Shown here: positions 23,339 through 31,047 of the stretch, one piece after another
Position numbering within the stretch: position 1 is the first letter of the stretch
Layout: each line of letters starts with the position of its first letter
IMG/VR virus record: IMGVR_UViG_3300045921_000132
Location: 1-36,265 of that record
Source: a virus
Direction: 5' to 3' (one strand)
DNA length: 36,265 bases
Translations under genes and position numbers: made by a program
The notes under the pieces: model-generated
What the model was told of the DNA's origin: nothing
Seen by the model: the letters and a program-made list of their open reading frames with translations, nothing else
Database searches by the model: none

Positions 23339-23779
23339 TCAGGCTTTGGCGCCTGAGATCGCGGCCACGACGACGCGCAGCTCTGGGCGCTGGCCGTAGA
23401 CCTTGCTGACGTGCTGATCAACGGCTTGCACGTCGTCGGCCCACACGACGCCGTTGATCCCGTCGCAGACCGCCTTCAGCACGTTGTCGCCGTCCGGCTT
23501 CTTGGTCGGCCTGATGGCGCCCGCCAGCGCTGCGGCGCGCCTCTTTGCCGACCACGACGTCGGCACGGCGCACACGGCTACCACGTCGATCGCACACGGC
23601 CCTGTCAGCGGGGCGTTGCCGGCCATGGCCTGCTTGGCTGCCAGTGCGATCAGGCCCTCGTAGGCCACGGTTTTGGACGGGGTGGCCATCCGCGAGTATC
23701 CGGCGACCTTGACGATTCGAGCGCGTCCCTTGCCCTGCGGCTCGCCGGGCACGACGAACGCCACGTTGGTGATGCTCAC
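23339..23779 (-). CDS. rusA: RusA-like Holliday junction resolvase
   Basis: A 146-residue protein. It has the RusA opening VPGEPQGKGRAR and the catalytic region KKPDGDNVLKAVCDGINGV plus WADDVQAVDQ; Asp96, Asp98 and Asp115 or Asp116 correspond to the metal-binding aspartates, with Lys102 as the conserved lysine. It would resolve branched DNA before packaging. The start is the GTG at 23779-23777 overlapping the upstream stop; the longer open frame before it belongs to the HNH-like gene region. Confidence 0.9.
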   Translation of the reverse strand: MSITNVAFVVPGEPQGKGRARIVKVAGYSRMATPSKTVAYEGLIALAAKQAMAGNAPLTGPCAIDVVAVCAVPTSWSAKRRAAALAGAIRPTKKPDGDNVLKAVCDGINGVVWADDVQAVDQHVSKVYGQRPELRVVVAAISGAKA

Positions 23780-24351
23780 GTCGCTCTGCGCATCGCGCCG
23801 ACGTCGAACACGCTGGCGGCGGGCGTGGGGCGGAACGTCTGCCCCAGCCGTATCCGGCTGATCGGCGACTCGCCGACTCCCAGGACGCGGGCGATCTCCC
23901 TGCCGGTCTGCTGGCTCTCCCGGATCCACTGCGCCAGCTCCATCGTCAGCGTTGTCCGCCCGGCGTTGAGGATGTTGCGGCGGTTGATGATGGTGCGCTC
24001 GATCCGGCCGCGCAGGTAGCCGGTCCTGGCGACCCACGCTCCCCATTGCGCTTTGGTGCCGGCCATGAGGTGGGCCGGGTTCGCGCAGTCCGAGACCCGG
24101 CATCGGCGCCACACCACGTACCCCGGTTTGAGAGGCTTGCCGGCCAGCATCCAGGCCGCGCGGCAGACCGTAGCCGTGCGGCGCTGGTCAGCGAGCCAGA
24201 CGAGGGGTTCGCGCGAACGGCAGCGGTCGTGGCGTTTGCCGTTGGTGCCGCGCCAGTGCCAGCATCCGGTGTCGGGGTCGCAGTAGCACCGCATGCGGAT
24301 CCCATCAAGATCGCGCACGCCGCCGAGCTGCGCGCCCAGTCTCTGCCCCAC
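23776..24351 (-). CDS. HNH-type endonuclease-like protein with C-terminal HTH
   Basis: A 191-residue protein. Near residues 30-100 it has CWHWRG, then AAWMLAGKPLKPGYVVWRR and VSDCANPAHLMAGT, the pattern of phage HNH_3-like nucleases where C-x-NPxHL closes the metal site; the usual His of the first strand is not obvious, so activity is uncertain. The C-terminus has a helix-turn-helix segment (TGREIARVLGVGESPISRI). The start GTG (24351) has GGGGGAG five bases upstream. It may be a mobile (homing-type) nuclease or a DNA-binding regulator. Confidence 0.65.
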   Translation of the reverse strand: MGQRLGAQLGGVRDLDGIRMRCYCDPDTGCWHWRGTNGKRHDRCRSREPLVWLADQRRTATVCRAAWMLAGKPLKPGYVVWRRCRVSDCANPAHLMAGTKAQWGAWVARTGYLRGRIERTIINRRNILNAGRTTLTMELAQWIRESQQTGREIARVLGVGESPISRIRLGQTFRPTPAASVFDVGAMRRAT

Positions 24352-24353
24352 GG

Positions 24354-24584
24354 CTACTCCCCCGTCCCCAACGGCCTGCCCAGCGGCGGGTTGAGCCGCA
24401 CGAACTCGCGCGCCCAGGCGATGTGGTGCGGATCCATGTCGCGGCCGGCGTCAGCGTGCGCGATGGCCGTCAACGCGGCCCTGCGCATCAGCTCGCGGCG
24501 CTCAGCCAGCCGGGCGGCGACCTGCGGGTCGGGGTCGTCGAACTCTGCCGGGTTCACGGGATGCGTTGCGGCCCACAACTTCAT
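24354..24584 (-). CDS. Small hypothetical protein, 76 aa
   Basis: The protein starts MKLWAATHPVNPAEFDDPDP and is followed by an Arg/Glu/Ala-rich helix (RLAERRELMRRAALTAIAHA). I chose the ATG at 24584-24582; the open frame extends further upstream, but there it is only translated repeat sequence from the TGTCCCG cluster. The next gene starts two bases after its stop. No family is recognised. Confidence 0.55.
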   Translation of the reverse strand: MKLWAATHPVNPAEFDDPDPQVAARLAERRELMRRAALTAIAHADAGRDMDPHHIAWAREFVRLNPPLGRPLGTGE

Positions 24585-24623
24585 GCCACGCCCACCTGTG
24601 CCGGAGACCGGGATAGCGGGACG

Positions 24624-24640
24624 CCCGGCCTCAGGCCGGG
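24624..24640. repeat. Perfect hairpin beside the TGTCCCG cluster
   Basis: CCCGGCCT and AGGCCGGG are exact inverted repeats separated by one base. It lies between the start of gene 24354-24584 and the TGTCCCG repeats. It has no T-run, so it is more likely a structural element of the repeat region than an intrinsic terminator. Confidence 0.5.
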
Positions 24641-24648
24641 TGTACCGA

Positions 24649-24782
24649 TGTCCCGGTCGTTTTGTCCCGGGGACGGTTTTTTGTCCCGGGACAAACGGGA
24701 CATAACCCTTTACGCGCGCGCGAGATGTCCCGCTGTCCCGGTGTTCAGTATTTTTGTCCCGATTCGTCATTTTCATGTCCCG
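24649..24782. repeat. Cluster of TGTCCCG repeats, candidate replication origin or operator
   Basis: TGTCCCG occurs at 24649, 24663, 24682, 24726, 24734, 24755 and 24776, and its complement CGGGACA at 24688 and 24696. TTGTCCCGGGACAA at 24681-24694 is a perfect 14-base palindrome. Short T-rich tracts (TTTT, TATTTTT, CATTTTCAT) lie between copies, unlike the GC-rich surroundings. The cluster sits directly downstream of the prim-pol/helicase gene, a common place for an origin. An operator for a dimeric regulator is the alternative. Confidence 0.75.
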
Positions 24783-24783
24783 G

Positions 24784-26730
24784 TTACACCTTGCTGAAAA
24801 CGCGCACTTTCTCGTCAACGATGGCCACCAGGTTGGCCTTGGCGGCCTTCTCGATTGTACGGTTGAAGGTTCGGCGGCGGCTGTCGGACTTGTCCAGCCC
24901 GCAGGCGTCGTAGAACTTCTTGCGCAATTCCTCGGCTTCCATGCCGTCCTGCGCCAGATCGCACAGCGTCGCCAGGTAACCTCGCTTGCCGCGCTCGCGT
25001 TCGTGCCGCACTGCGTCGCGCAACTCGCTCCCGTTGTCGACCCAGAATGCCACCATGGAATCGATTACGTCGCCGTCTTCGTCGTGTCCTATCTCGACCT
25101 TGACGACGCGCAGCGACTCGTCCTTGAACCGCTCCCCGTCCTTCTGCTTGTCGCAGGTCAGGGTGCACATCTCGCTGCCATCGCCATCCAGAAACAGGCC
25201 GAGCAGGAAATCGATGTTGCTGCGCAAGGCGCTGGACCCGCGCGGGCGCTCCGTGGCGCCGTGCCCAGTGTGGTGGATGATCAAGACGCAACATTGCCAC
25301 ACGTCACGCAGCATGGCGCCAAGCTCGCGCAGATAGTGTGCGGTCTCTGTGGCGCTGTTTTCCTCGGCAGCGCTAGTCTGGCTCATCGTGTCGATGACGA
25401 TCAGGCATGGGCTGATGCCGGCCGCCTCGATGGCCGCCTTGACCTCTGAAGCGTCCTCGGACAAGTTGATGGTCTGCGGGATGACGCGCAGCGATGGTGT
25501 AGGCCGGCGGTCCTTGTGCACGCGATACCAGGCCGTCATGCGGTCACAGATGCCCGTGCCGCCCTCGGCCGCCAGGTACACGACATCCCCCGACATCGTC
25601 TTGCGCCCGAGCCACTGCATGCCGTGGGCGACGCGCAGAGCCAGATCCAGCGCTACGAAGGTCTTGTACGTACCGCTGCCGCCAAACAGCATGCCCAGAG
25701 CATTGCACGGGATGGCCTTCTTCACCAGCCACCGCTGCTGCGCGTGTTGCGCCAAGAGGGCGTCATAGTCCAGAAGGCGAATGGACGGCTTGCGCACCGA
25801 CTCTGCGCCTTCCGGCGGTATCTCGCTCGTCCAGTCGCCGACGGGCACTTCCTCCAATACCCGAGCCCGCGGGTTCACCCACCCGGTTTCTGCAGCCTTC
25901 GCAAAGACCCAAGCCGGCGTGATGCCGCCATCATCGCGGCGAAAGCTCTCCCACGTCTTGCGCTGGTCGGTCGCGTCGAACTTGTCCGACTGCTGCGACC
26001 AAGCGCACCACATCGCATAGGCCGGCTGTCCCCAGCCGGTCGAATGCAGCGCCATGCCGGCGCGCAGCCATGTGTCCCGGTCGTCGGCGTCCAAGGCGTA
26101 CAGTGCCTCTCGCAGATCCTTGAACTTGATCGGGTCGACGGGCCTTGACGGCCCAGACGCTACCGATTCAGGGGTCTTGAGTTCGACGCGCAGGCTTCTC
26201 AGCCAATCTGGCAGCGGCGACGGGGCAATGCCCTGCAGCGGGTTGCTGCTGAGCTCCCATGCGTACTGCTTTCCGTTCGGATGCCTGCTTGGCTCAACGA
26301 CGATATAGCCGTTCGCCTTGACGTCAACCCCTGGTCCGAGCGTACCCGGCAGGCGCAAGCGCATGCCCTCGGGCAGCGCGAAAACGTGATGCTCGCCGCC
26401 GCCGCCGGTAAACGCCATCACGTCGGAGCGCAGGCTTCCATGGGCCGACTGAAGCTCCTCAAAGGTCTCAATGCCACCGTTGCGAGGGTCCACGTCAATG
26501 GCCACCAAACCGGACGGAGCCAAGGCGATGCCGATGCCGGCATCCGGCGCGGCTTTCCACCACTGCTGAATGACGTGCGGATCGACGCTGGCGTCCAACA
26601 TGCCGCGTGGCACCAGGCGGCCGAGAGGACGCTTCTCGCCAGGTTCAATGGGAAATACCCTCCACCCGATGGCGGCGTACGCAAGCGCCCAAGCCAGCGG
26701 CGTGGCGAGAGATGAAGCGTCAGGCATCAT
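24784..26730 (-). CDS. Prim-pol/helicase replication protein
   Basis: A 648-residue protein. The N-terminal about 190 residues are a bifunctional primase-polymerase domain (GWRVFPIEPGEKRPL, VAIDVDPRNGG with Asp79 and Asp81, GGGEHHVFALP). A linker of the PriCT type follows (TWLRAGMALHSTGW). From about residue 335 a RepA/AAA-type helicase domain begins, with Walker A GGSGTYKT (350-357), Walker B LIVIDTMSQ and IIHHTGHG. It should prime and unwind phage DNA. The ATG at 26730 overlaps the HNH gene upstream. The TGTCCCG cluster starts two bases past its stop. Confidence 0.92.
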   Translation of the reverse strand: MMPDASSLATPLAWALAYAAIGWRVFPIEPGEKRPLGRLVPRGMLDASVDPHVIQQWWKAAPDAGIGIALAPSGLVAIDVDPRNGGIETFEELQSAHGSLRSDVMAFTGGGGEHHVFALPEGMRLRLPGTLGPGVDVKANGYIVVEPSRHPNGKQYAWELSSNPLQGIAPSPLPDWLRSLRVELKTPESVASGPSRPVDPIKFKDLREALYALDADDRDTWLRAGMALHSTGWGQPAYAMWCAWSQQSDKFDATDQRKTWESFRRDDGGITPAWVFAKAAETGWVNPRARVLEEVPVGDWTSEIPPEGAESVRKPSIRLLDYDALLAQHAQQRWLVKKAIPCNALGMLFGGSGTYKTFVALDLALRVAHGMQWLGRKTMSGDVVYLAAEGGTGICDRMTAWYRVHKDRRPTPSLRVIPQTINLSEDASEVKAAIEAAGISPCLIVIDTMSQTSAAEENSATETAHYLRELGAMLRDVWQCCVLIIHHTGHGATERPRGSSALRSNIDFLLGLFLDGDGSEMCTLTCDKQKDGERFKDESLRVVKVEIGHDEDGDVIDSMVAFWVDNGSELRDAVRHERERGKRGYLATLCDLAQDGMEAEELRKKFYDACGLDKSDSRRRTFNRTIEKAAKANLVAIVDEKVRVFSKV

Positions 26731-27217
26731 CGTGCGCCGCTCTGTGGCACAGGCTGCACAACGCGACCAGATCAAACAATAGTTCTCTTCCGACGCGCTC
26801 GTACGTCAGGTGATGCACTTCCTCTGCCCGCCGTTCGCGGCACCCTTGGCAGATGTAGCGTTCGCGTTCGAGGACACGTCGCCGCTTATCACGCCACTGC
26901 GGCGTCAGCAGATAGCTCTGATAGGCCTCGCGCCTCTGTGCGGCCTCGCGCTCTCGATCAATGGCACGCCGCAGGCGGTACTGAACGCACCGTTCCTCGT
27001 GCAGCGCGGCTATGGTTTCGTCCCACATCGGTGGCAGCACGCCGATCTTGTTGTGCGGGACGGCGTTTCCTACGGCCCGCCCGCAACTCAGACACTGGTG
27101 CGCGTACTGGATGCCACCACCAGCGATTCGGCGCGTGCGCAGCTCGGTTTGCTGGTGAGCACAATTCCATGGCGCGGTGGCGTCTGAAACCGCCTGTTCG
27201 CCATGTTCCAGAATCAT
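26720..27217 (-). CDS. HNH endonuclease
   Basis: A 165-residue protein. The C-terminal domain has ICQGCRERRAEEVHHLTYER and LVALCSLCHRAAH, a full HNH motif with two zinc-binding CxxC pairs. The N-terminal part has a second cysteine pair (CLSCGRAVG) with an earlier Cys/His (NCAHQQ), perhaps a zinc ribbon. The start at 27217 has GGAGG five bases upstream; the longer frame begins four codons earlier at a TTG. It overlaps the prim-pol start. It may act in replication or packaging, or be a mobile nuclease. Confidence 0.85.
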   Translation of the reverse strand: MILEHGEQAVSDATAPWNCAHQQTELRTRRIAGGGIQYAHQCLSCGRAVGNAVPHNKIGVLPPMWDETIAALHEERCVQYRLRRAIDREREAAQRREAYQSYLLTPQWRDKRRRVLERERYICQGCRERRAEEVHHLTYERVGRELLFDLVALCSLCHRAAHDDA

Positions 27218-27231
27218 GAGCGCCTCCAATC

Positions 27232-27453
27232 TCAGGCGTCATCTCGATCATCACGGCGTGCGCCACCATCCTGCTGTTGCGACACCTTGAGACGGCCATC
27301 GCGAAACCAACGCGGCTTCATCTTCTGCAGCTGAAGCTGGCGCAGCAGCGGGACATACTCCCCCCACTGGGACACCGCTTGCCTGGTGATGCGGAAAAGT
27401 CGTGCGACGTTCTGCTGCCCGCCTGCTTTACGGATGAGGTCTGAGGTTTTCAC
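27232..27453 (-). CDS. Cro-like transcription regulator
   Basis: A 73-residue protein (MKTSDLIRKAGGQQNVARLF) whose helix-turn-helix NVARLFRITRQAVSQWGEY and following VPLLRQLQL match small Cro-type repressors; the C-terminus is Arg/Asp-rich. It starts at GTG and is the first gene of the leftward replication operon. No CI partner is visible in the window. It may regulate the region between the leftward and rightward operons. Confidence 0.75.
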   Translation of the reverse strand: MKTSDLIRKAGGQQNVARLFRITRQAVSQWGEYVPLLRQLQLQKMKPRWFRDGRLKVSQQQDGGARRDDRDDA

Positions 27454-27461
27454 GGGCGCAT

Positions 27462-27489
27462 GCTACAACCAGACACCCGCCTGGCGCAA
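27462..27489 (-). promoter_or_regulatory. Possible promoter for the leftward cro-like operon
   Basis: TTGCGC (27489-27484) and TGTAGC (27467-27462) are 16 bases apart on the minus strand. The GTG start of the cro-like gene lies only eight bases past the -10-like hexamer, and no Shine-Dalgarno is visible, which would suit a leaderless mRNA. The hexamers match consensus only partly. Confidence 0.3.
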
Positions 27490-27559
27490 GCGCGGTTACC
27501 AGTGCTGCAATCCCGCTTGACACTGCCTGTGCGCATCACGGCCCTACCGTGGCCGGGGC

Positions 27560-27598
27560 AAAAAAAAACAGCCCGGCCGGCATGAATCCCGGCCGGGC
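27560..27598 (-). terminator. Rho-independent terminator
   Basis: On the minus strand GCCCGGCCGG (27598-27589) and CCGGCCGGGC (27580-27571) form a perfect ten-base-pair stem with an eight-base loop, followed after two bases by nine T residues (27568-27560). It lies downstream of the small gene 27655-27834 and separates it from the cro-like operon. The region 27454-27654 otherwise holds only the possible promoter and short CCATGG-containing repeats. Confidence 0.9.
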
Positions 27599-27654
27599 AG
27601 AGCACCATGGCCCGAGGGAGAGGTTGGCCATGGGAGGAGACCCTGGCCATGGTA

Positions 27655-27834
27655 CTACACCCCGACGTGCTCACGCAACTGCCGCAGCAGCCAGCGCTGG
27701 AGCTGCAGTGCGTCCACCTCCACCGGCTCGCGCAGCGCCGCGTGGTACACCAGCAGCTCGCCTGACGGGCGCTGCTGCAGCTTGATCGGCCCAAGCGTGA
27801 TGCACGGGCCGTTTTCCAGATCGGAATCGTCCAT
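27655..27834 (-). CDS. Small hypothetical protein, 59 aa
   Basis: The protein starts MDDSDLENGPCITLGPIKLQ and ends with a helix QLQRWLLRQLREHVG. It is followed by a strong terminator, which supports it as a real transcribed gene. The ATG at 27834 was chosen; a TTG three codons earlier is possible. A TATGAT-like hexamer lies about nine bases upstream, without a convincing -35. No function is recognised. Confidence 0.5.
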   Translation of the reverse strand: MDDSDLENGPCITLGPIKLQQRPSGELLVYHAALREPVEVDALQLQRWLLRQLREHVGV

Positions 27835-28002
27835 GGTGGCCAATCATAGGCATCGGATGCTCGCCATGGATTGAATCTTTCCTATGGCGACGCGGAGCGT
27901 GATAGAAAAAATTGTGTTTACACCTGCAGTCGCATGGGCATCATCGGCACCATCGCACCATTGGGCGCCTCGCCGGAGGCGGGTGGCGCGGGAGGAACGA
28001 CG
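27835..28002. promoter_or_regulatory. Divergent intergenic region with a GTGT-TT-ACAC dyad
   Basis: This region lies between the leftward small gene and the rightward operon, so it should hold divergent control signals. GTGTTTACAC at 27914-27923 has four-base inverted arms and lies in the most AT-rich part (GATAGAAAAAATTGTGTTTACA). It could bind a regulator such as the Cro-like protein. I cannot assign a convincing -35/-10 pair in either direction. Confidence 0.35.
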
Positions 28003-28317
28003 ATGGACTCGGTGCGCATCAAGGGCTACGTTTACGCCGACGAAGACACGTATGGCCTTTATGGGCCAGCCGGCAGTGTGCGGTACTTTGTGCTTGACGA
28101 ACCAGATCGGGATGCAACCGTCTGGGGCGTTTGCCTCGGCCCCGTTGAGTTCGATTTCCGACCCGGCCAAAACATCAAGGCTGCGGTGCTGAACGCGAAG
28201 ATCGGCGCGCTTGAAGACGAGAAGACGCGCATCCACAAGGAGTTCGCGGCGCGCATGGCCCAAATCAACAACAAGATTGCCGAGCTGCAGGCGATCCCGA
28301 TGGGGGAGCAGGCATGA
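28003..28317 (+). CDS. Hypothetical early protein with coiled coil
   Basis: A 104-residue protein starting MDSVRIKGYVYADEDTYGLY. GGAGG lies seven bases before the ATG. The N-terminal half is beta-rich and the C-terminal half is a coiled coil (LNAKIGALEDEKTRIHKEFA). It is the first gene of the rightward operon, and its stop overlaps the next start. The family is not recognised. Confidence 0.6.
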   Translation: MDSVRIKGYVYADEDTYGLYGPAGSVRYFVLDEPDRDATVWGVCLGPVEFDFRPGQNIKAAVLNAKIGALEDEKTRIHKEFAARMAQINNKIAELQAIPMGEQA

Positions 28318-28736
28318 GCGGTCTCACCCCCACCGAAATCATCGCCAGCCTCACTCGGCGGCACAGCCACGACGGGTACACCAGCTATCCCGAGCTGTGC
28401 CGCGCCTACGAGGCGCAGATCAGCCGCATGGGCGCCGAGCTGGCGCAGTACACCGGCGCCGCCCTGACGCCGCAGGCCGGGTGCGCGCTGCTGCGCACCA
28501 CATGGGACCAGGCCCCGGTCGTGGTGGAGCTCGAGATCCAGCCTGAGGAAGGCGACGGCTGGTATCTGCCGCACTACCCCGAGCGAGTCGAGGTGGTCGG
28601 CGTGCTCGTCAACGGGCGCATGTGCCGCGCCTCGATCGCAGACGACGAGACCCGCGAGCGCTGGGTCGATGAGTTCATCGCCGAGCGCCGGGCCGAGCGC
28701 GACGAGGCGTTGATCGCGACGCGGGAGGCGGCATGA
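28314..28736 (+). CDS. Hypothetical protein, 140 aa
   Basis: Starts at an ATG overlapping the previous stop (ATGA) and its own stop overlaps the next ATG. The protein begins MSGLTPTEIIASLTRRHSHD and ends with a charged helix (WVDEFIAERRAERDEALIAT). It has an acidic middle (VVVELEIQPEEGDGWYLP). No motif or membrane segment is visible. It is probably an early phage accessory gene. Confidence 0.6.
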   Translation: MSGLTPTEIIASLTRRHSHDGYTSYPELCRAYEAQISRMGAELAQYTGAALTPQAGCALLRTTWDQAPVVVELEIQPEEGDGWYLPHYPERVEVVGVLVNGRMCRASIADDETRERWVDEFIAERRAERDEALIATREAA

Positions 28737-28975
28737 GCCAATACACCAGCGACCGCGTCGCCAAGCTCGTGCGCACGCGCACGGGCATCGTCATCGGCGG
28801 CGCCTACGTGCCGCCGCCGCCGAGGCCGAGCGAGGATGCCGAGCGCATCCAGGCCGCGCTGCTGCACCGCGACCAGGTGCAGCGCACCGGCCGCATCGCC
28901 GACGCCGTGATCGTGGCACTTGGGGTGCTGCTGCTGGTCGCGCTGGCGGTGCATCTGGCGGCGATGTATTTCTGA
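28733..28975 (+). CDS. Small single-span membrane protein
   Basis: An 80-residue protein with a polar N-terminal part containing [14 protein letters not shown] and a C-terminal membrane segment ([20 protein letters not shown]). Topology is probably N-in with a very short tail outside. It is translationally coupled to the previous gene by an ATGA overlap. Function unknown. Confidence 0.55.
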   Translation: MSQYTSDRVAKLVRTRTGIVIGGAYVPPPPRPSEDAERIQAALLHRDQVQRTGRIADAVIVALGVLLLVALAVHLAAMYF

Positions 28976-28991
28976 TCGCACAACGCGGACG

Positions 28992-29741
28992 ATGATGGCC
29001 GAGAAAGTAGTGATCGGTAACGCGGAACTGTGGCACGGTGATTTCCGCGACGTAGCAGACATCTGCGGATTTGGCAATGTGCCGTTTGATGCGGCTATTG
29101 TTTCTGACCCTCCCTACAGCAGCGGAGGATTTCAAGAAGCCGGCAAGGGCAGTGGATCGATTGGCAGCACGGTAACGCACACCATACACGGCGACACCTA
29201 CAGCACGCGCGGTTATCTTCGGCTGATTCGCAGCGTGGGCCAGATTTTTCGCGTGGCCGAGTGCTACCTTTTCACGGACTGGCGCATGTGGCCTTATACG
29301 GTTGACGCTGTCGAAGACGCTGGTTTTCGAGTGCGCAACATGATCGTGTGGAACAAGCTGTACGGTGCGATGGGTGTCAAGTGGCGTAGCCAGCACGAGC
29401 TTGTGTGCTGGGGAGCGCGGGGAACGCTGAAAGCTGGTCCGGGAACCGGCAATGTGCTCAACGTGGCACGCAGTGGGAACACTCACCACCCGACAGAAAA
29501 GCCGGTGAGTGTGATGCGCGAACTAGTGAAGGCTTGCGACCGCCCACTCATCATCGACCCGTTCATGGGCAGCGGAACCACTGGCGTTGCTGCCGTTCTT
29601 GAAGGGCGGCGATTTGTCGGCGTGGAGATTGAACGCAAGCACTTCGACAGCGCTTGCGCCCGTATTGAGAACGCCTACGCCCAGGGCCAGCTACTGCCGC
29701 CCGAAGAACCGAGACAGCCTGTGCAAGAGGGTCTTCTGTGA
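28992..29741 (+). CDS. DNA adenine/cytosine-N4 methyltransferase
   Basis: A 249-residue protein with catalytic motif IV DPPY (residues 39-42) in the context [10 protein letters not shown] and the SAM-binding motif FMGSGTTG (191-198) near the C-terminus. That order makes it a beta-class N6-adenine/N4-cytosine enzyme. [10 protein letters not shown] in between is the usual motif before motif I. No partner nuclease is present, so it is an orphan enzyme that could protect phage DNA. Codon use is less GC-rich than the neighbours, suggesting later acquisition. It starts at 28992 (ATGATG); the next ATG at 28995 is equally possible. Confidence 0.9.
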   Translation: MMAEKVVIGNAELWHGDFRDVADICGFGNVPFDAAIVSDPPYSSGGFQEAGKGSGSIGSTVTHTIHGDTYSTRGYLRLIRSVGQIFRVAECYLFTDWRMWPYTVDAVEDAGFRVRNMIVWNKLYGAMGVKWRSQHELVCWGARGTLKAGPGTGNVLNVARSGNTHHPTEKPVSVMRELVKACDRPLIIDPFMGSGTTGVAAVLEGRRFVGVEIERKHFDSACARIENAYAQGQLLPPEEPRQPVQEGLL

Positions 29742-30121
29742 AATCTAACCTCAACAACTCCCCCGCCGGCCCCGTGTCCGAGGCCGACCTGGACCGCGCG
29801 ATCGCGCGCATGACGCCGCGCCGCGAATACCGCAGCGAGCGCCACGCGGCGCTGCACGCGCAGGAGTTCGCCGACACGTACCCGACGCGTGAGCCCTTCC
29901 TGTACGGCTCCCCGGCCGAGGTGCGGCGCACCGGCTACGCGGCCTGCGTCACGAATCGCTGCGCCAGCGGGCGGCGCCGGCCGTGCCCGACGCCGGATGC
30001 GTGTTGGCTGCCCGAGGATGACGCACGGTTCGGCGCGCTTGAGGGCCTGCTGTCATGGCCGGCGCTGGTCAGCGTCGTCTTGGTCGCGCTGTGCGCCGCA
30101 GCGGTGGTGGTGTGGCTGTGA
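29738..30121 (+). CDS. Hypothetical membrane-anchored protein
   Basis: A 127-residue protein that starts at GTG overlapping the methyltransferase stop (GTGA). It has a C-terminal membrane segment ([18 protein letters not shown]) and a central cysteine pair region ([20 protein letters not shown]). The N-terminal half is Arg/Glu-rich. Its own stop overlaps the exonuclease start. The function is not recognised. Confidence 0.55.
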   Translation: MKSNLNNSPAGPVSEADLDRAIARMTPRREYRSERHAALHAQEFADTYPTREPFLYGSPAEVRRTGYAACVTNRCASGRRRPCPTPDACWLPEDDARFGALEGLLSWPALVSVVLVALCAAAVVVWL

Positions 30122-31032
30122 CGCAAGATCGCGCCCAGTGGCTGGCGCAGAGAGCCACAGGGATCGGAGGCTCGGACGTCGCCGCCATGCTGGGGATCTC
30201 GAAGTGGAAGACGCCCCTGCAGCTGTACCTTGAGAAGCGCGGCGAAGCCCCTCCGCAGTCCGACAACGACGCCATGCGCTGGGGCCGCTACCTCGAGCCC
30301 GTCGTGCGGCAGGCCTACGCCGACGAAACCGGCTACGAGGTCCGCGTGCTCAACCAGCTGCTGCGGCATCCGCGGCATGAGTTCATGGTCGCGAATCTCG
30401 ACGGATTCGTGCTGCCGTCGGACGGCCCGCGCCGTGTGTTCGAGGCCAAGACCGCGCGCACGGCAGAGGGCTGGGGCGATCCGCGCAGTGACGAGATACC
30501 GCAGGCCTACTACCTGCAGGTGCAGCACTACCTGGAGGTGACGGGATTCGAGGTGGCCGACGTCGCCGTGCTGATCGGCGGCGCCGACTTCCGCATCTAC
30601 GAGGTGCCGGCCGATCGGGAGCTGCAACAGATGATCGTCGACGCCTGCGCCGACTTCTGGCAGCGCGTCCAGCGGGGCGAGCCGCCCGAGCCGGTGAGCT
30701 ACGCCGACGTGCAGGCCCGCTGGGGGCGCGCGTCCAAGGCCAGCGTCGTGGTGGCCGACGACGAGGTGCTGCACGCGCTGTCGCAGTTGCGCGATCTGCG
30801 CAAGCAGGCCAAGTACCTGGAGGCGGCCGAGGAAGAGTGGAAGGCCGTGGTGATGCGGGCGATGGGCGATCACGACACGCTGGTCGACGCATCGGGGCAG
30901 ACGCTGTGCACGTGGAAAGCCGCCGCGGCACCGCAGCGCTTCGACGTGCAGGCGTTCAAAGCGCAGCACCCCGACCTGTACGCGCAATTCGTGAAGGCCG
31001 GCGAGCCGTCGCGCCGATTCGTGCTCAAGTGA
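30118..31032 (+). CDS. YqaJ-like phage recombination exonuclease
   Basis: A 304-residue protein with the YqaJ pattern: GIGGSDVAAMLGISKW near the start, GRYLEPVVRQAY (Glu60), ANLDGFVLP (Asp95), FEAKTA (Glu109, Lys111) and QAYYLQVQHYLEVTG. These form the metal-dependent nuclease core of lambda-exonuclease-type enzymes. It would chew DNA ends to expose 3' single strands. The GTG at 30118 overlaps the previous stop. It is followed by the annealing-protein gene, the usual two-gene recombination arrangement. Confidence 0.92.
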   Translation: MTQDRAQWLAQRATGIGGSDVAAMLGISKWKTPLQLYLEKRGEAPPQSDNDAMRWGRYLEPVVRQAYADETGYEVRVLNQLLRHPRHEFMVANLDGFVLPSDGPRRVFEAKTARTAEGWGDPRSDEIPQAYYLQVQHYLEVTGFEVADVAVLIGGADFRIYEVPADRELQQMIVDACADFWQRVQRGEPPEPVSYADVQARWGRASKASVVVADDEVLHALSQLRDLRKQAKYLEAAEEEWKAVVMRAMGDHDTLVDASGQTLCTWKAAAAPQRFDVQAFKAQHPDLYAQFVKAGEPSRRFVLK

Positions 31033-31047
31033 CAACGGAGGCCATAG

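Noticed and set aside
24649-24782. TGTCCCG cluster considered as a small CRISPR array
   Set aside because: The repeat is only seven bases, occurs in both orientations and has irregular spacing of 8 to 44 bases, unlike repeat/spacer units.
27871-28002. Upstream extension of the first rightward gene
   Set aside because: A strong GGAGG site precedes the ATG at 28003, and the upstream text is compositionally unlike the gene. The stretch looks like the divergent control region.
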